Shown here in pieces: positions 62,575 to 64,000 of a DNA stretch of 64,000 nt. Within the stretch, counting starts at the first letter, position 1; each line of letters starts with the position of its first letter. The notes under the pieces are model-generated. The model made no database searches. It saw only the letters and a list, made by a program, of their open reading frames with translations, and had not been told where the DNA came from. Location: the NCBI GenBank assembly GCA_045646925.1, contig JAZRLQ010000012.1:1-64000 (forward strand). Direction: 5' to 3'. The position numbers and the translations under genes were made by a program. The DNA comes from QALR01 sp045646925 (lineage in GTDB: Bacteria > Bacillota > Clostridia > Oscillospirales > CAG-272).

Positions 62575-62604
62575 ATTATACCATTTTTCAAGATAAAAAG
62601 TCAA
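62575..62604 (-). promoter_or_regulatory. Sigma-A promoter of the epimerase gene
   Basis: Minus strand TTGACT, 18-nt spacer, TATAAT. The following stretch 62605-62747 holds nothing recognised apart from GCAGAGAA at 62709-62716, a partial match to the element end at 11.63 kb. Confidence 0.75.
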
Positions 62605-62747
62605 GATTTCGGCCATCTTTTTCCACACATTTGTTGAAAAGCAAACCGGATTTCGTCTGAACAAGGTGTTCATATAAAAAGGAGCACGGACAACGGCGTG
62701 CACAGTTAGCAGAGAAATTATAAAATAACTTTACTCATTTAAGATGC

Positions 62748-62824
62748 AGTAAACAAATAATCAGCCCCGACAGATTCAAAGGTCTGTCGGGGCTAATCTA
62801 TTCAGTTCGATAAATTGGAATTTG
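62748..62824. repeat. Second copy of the cassette 3' flank (with terminator)
   Basis: About 75 bases match 11719-11797: GCAG.A.ACAAA...CCCCGACAGAT, then AGGTCTGTCGGGG, then GTTCGATAAATT.GAATTT. It includes the stem AGCCCCGACAGA/TCTGTCGGGGCT (62763-62794). In both places it lies directly after the stop of an AT-rich minus-strand gene. Confidence 0.75.
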
Positions 62825-62826
62825 TT

Positions 62827-63816
62827 TTAATCCTTGCTTTGTTTATCCGCGATAAGATTGCAAATGCACATCACTACCGGAAACAGAACTCCGCCCACGG
62901 CAAAAATGATCCAAGACAAATGCCATTGATTGTTGAGGAAACTTACCATAAGATAGATTGAAGTTAAAACACCCCAATAGCAGAATCCGACGACCTCTTT
63001 TACACTTGTTCTTTTTTTCTCTTTCTCGGTAAATTCTCCTTCTTTGAGGAGCTTTTGCATACTTGCGTTTTGTGTTCCGGCTATGATGAACATTCCTACG
63101 CCTATGCCTACAATTATCATCAATAATGCAAGGGAGACCGCAACGAATATCGCATTCTCCGAAAAAGATAATATTAGCAAAGGAACAACCGAAAAAATAC
63201 ATACACACGTTGCGATTATGTTATAAGCAATATAAGTAGGTCTGAAAGCCTTTTTCTTTTCGTTGACTAATCCTTTCACTCCATATTCAAGTTCAAATGG
63301 GATATTTTTGTCAAGAAATTCATACGGCTGATTTTTGAATCCGCAATAAATATAGATTGGAACGGCACACAGAATGAACGCAAAGAGAACAGTTAACCCC
63401 ACCACACCTGCTGTTGTTTCTGTCACGATAACATTCGGCAATTCAGAAAGCATACTCAATATAATGAGCGTGATTGGAGAAAGAATACACAAGAATGTGG
63501 CAAGAGCGATACGCCAAGCGGCTTTCTTCCTTTGCTCGATATATGCGTTTGCTTCTCCTATTGAAATCCTTTTTACATTTGTATCTGAAGATATATCGTT
63601 GGTAAATTCTTCGTCCTCAATTTCGTCCTTCAAAAGATAGTCGGTAGTTACTCCGAACAATACGGATAACTGTAATATTTTTTCTAAATCGGGAATGCTT
63701 TGTGCACCCTCCCACTTTGAAACGGCTTGACGGGAAACGTTCATCTTTTCAGCAAGTTCCTCTTGCGACAAACCGTTCTTTTTTCGTAATCTGATAATTT
63801 TGTCTGCTAAAATCAT
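62827..63816 (-). CDS. XRE-family HTH regulator with membrane domain
   Basis: 329 aa. N-terminal Xre helix-turn-helix (KIIRLRKKNGLSQEELAEKMNVSRQAVSKWEGAQSIPDLEKILQLSVLFGVTTDYLL, residues ~6-63) followed by a linker and about six membrane helices. Typical of Firmicutes membrane-tethered regulators; target and signal are unknown. AGGTGG lies before the ATG. Codon use is AT-rich compared with neighbours. It is the cargo of a second module flanked as in the 11.6 kb element. Confidence 0.85.
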   Translation of the reverse strand: MILADKIIRLRKKNGLSQEELAEKMNVSRQAVSKWEGAQSIPDLEKILQLSVLFGVTTDYLLKDEIEDEEFTNDISSDTNVKRISIGEANAYIEQRKKAAWRIALATFLCILSPITLIILSMLSELPNVIVTETTAGVVGLTVLFAFILCAVPIYIYCGFKNQPYEFLDKNIPFELEYGVKGLVNEKKKAFRPTYIAYNIIATCVCIFSVVPLLILSFSENAIFVAVSLALLMIIVGIGVGMFIIAGTQNASMQKLLKEGEFTEKEKKRTSVKEVVGFCYWGVLTSIYLMVSFLNNQWHLSWIIFAVGGVLFPVVMCICNLIADKQSKD

Positions 63817-63980
63817 AAAACCACCTCATTTGATTTTGTAAAAGCCCGCTGCTTTTTGTGCCTATATTGTATCATAAACTGCGGTCACGCACCACCAACC
63901 GTGAGCTTTCAATGTGTCAACCGACGGTTGCTTTTAGCTTTTTTATCGTCAAATTCTTATTTATCGTTCTTTTTTTACAG

Positions 63981-64000
63981 CAGTTTCGCCTTTGTATTAC
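63981..64000. repeat. Copy 2 of the 20-bp cassette 5' flank, running to the window end
   Basis: Identical to 12072-12091. The next bases, and any AGTGATATT repeats or terminal inverted repeat, would lie beyond the window. Confidence 0.7.

Noticed and set aside
62709..62716. Left terminal repeat of the second module (GCAGAGAA)
   Set aside because: Only 8 of 14 bases match the terminal repeat at 11.63 kb and no subterminal repeat follows, so chance cannot be excluded.

Overview
The window reads as chromosome of a spore-forming, anaerobic member of the Clostridia, probably an uncultured gut lineage. The evidence is a set of sporulation and germination genes (spoVB-like, ytvI-like, sigK, spoIIR, gerAA/gerAB-like, an M50 protease of the SpoIVFB type), anaerobic metabolism (nrdDG, a glycyl-radical activase, radical SAM and EFR1 ferredoxin proteins) and Firmicutes signatures such as the L21-Prp-L27 operon with a cleavable L27 N-terminus. 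Shine-Dalgarno sequences are strong (AAAGGA, AGGAGG), often 10-13 nt before the start, and several genes start with TTG or GTG. The species is not identifiable from the sequence alone.

Layout. 1-5.1 kb: pyrimidine operon pyrC-carA-carB on the minus strand, with carB cut by the window edge. 5.2-11.6 kb: DUF3048 lipoprotein, tadA, CPBP protease, YitT protein, SpoVB-like flippase and a DtxR-type regulator. 11.6-12.4 kb: a 754-bp AT-rich element with terminal inverted repeats, carrying a DUF3795 gene and a fan of AGTGATATT repeats. 12.4-18.6 kb: threonine aldolase, tRNA-Lys, TraX-like protein, rplU-prp-rpmA, gdhA and an EFR1 protein. 18.6-25.8 kb: ftsH, uvrA, uvrB. 25.9-35.9 kb: GH94 enzyme, G5/M23 lipoprotein, cyclophilin, M50 protease, YtvI, FakA with DegV, and a lipase. 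35.9-40.9 kb: glpK, a manganese riboswitch with mntP, and rbfA-nrnA-truB. 40.9-50.2 kb: gerAB-gerAA, an MFS transporter, rplS, a PurF-like protein, a sigma factor with a large C-terminal extension, and sigK. 50.3-58.5 kb: GH2 mannosidase, glycyl-radical activase, Ppx/GppA, spoIIR, a radical SAM-mgsA-sanA operon and a PHP phosphatase. 58.5-64 kb: NrdR-controlled nrdDG, a sugar epimerase, and a second cassette (a membrane HTH regulator) whose flanks match those of the element at 11.6 kb.

Three points stand out. First, both glutamine amidotransferase-type proteins seen here, CarA and the PurF-like protein, have glycine where the catalytic cysteine should be, while the same window has an NADP-type glutamate dehydrogenase. 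This suggests ammonia-driven rather than glutamine-driven nucleotide synthesis. Second, two different AT-rich cargo genes sit between matching flank sequences, which looks like a cassette-type or non-autonomous mobile module. Third, regulation is unusually legible: two NrdR boxes on the nrdD promoter, a yybP-ykoY riboswitch with its terminator before mntP, and forespore-type (sigma-F/G) promoter matches before spoIIR and gerAA.

Functions are assigned from motifs read by eye; no database search was run.
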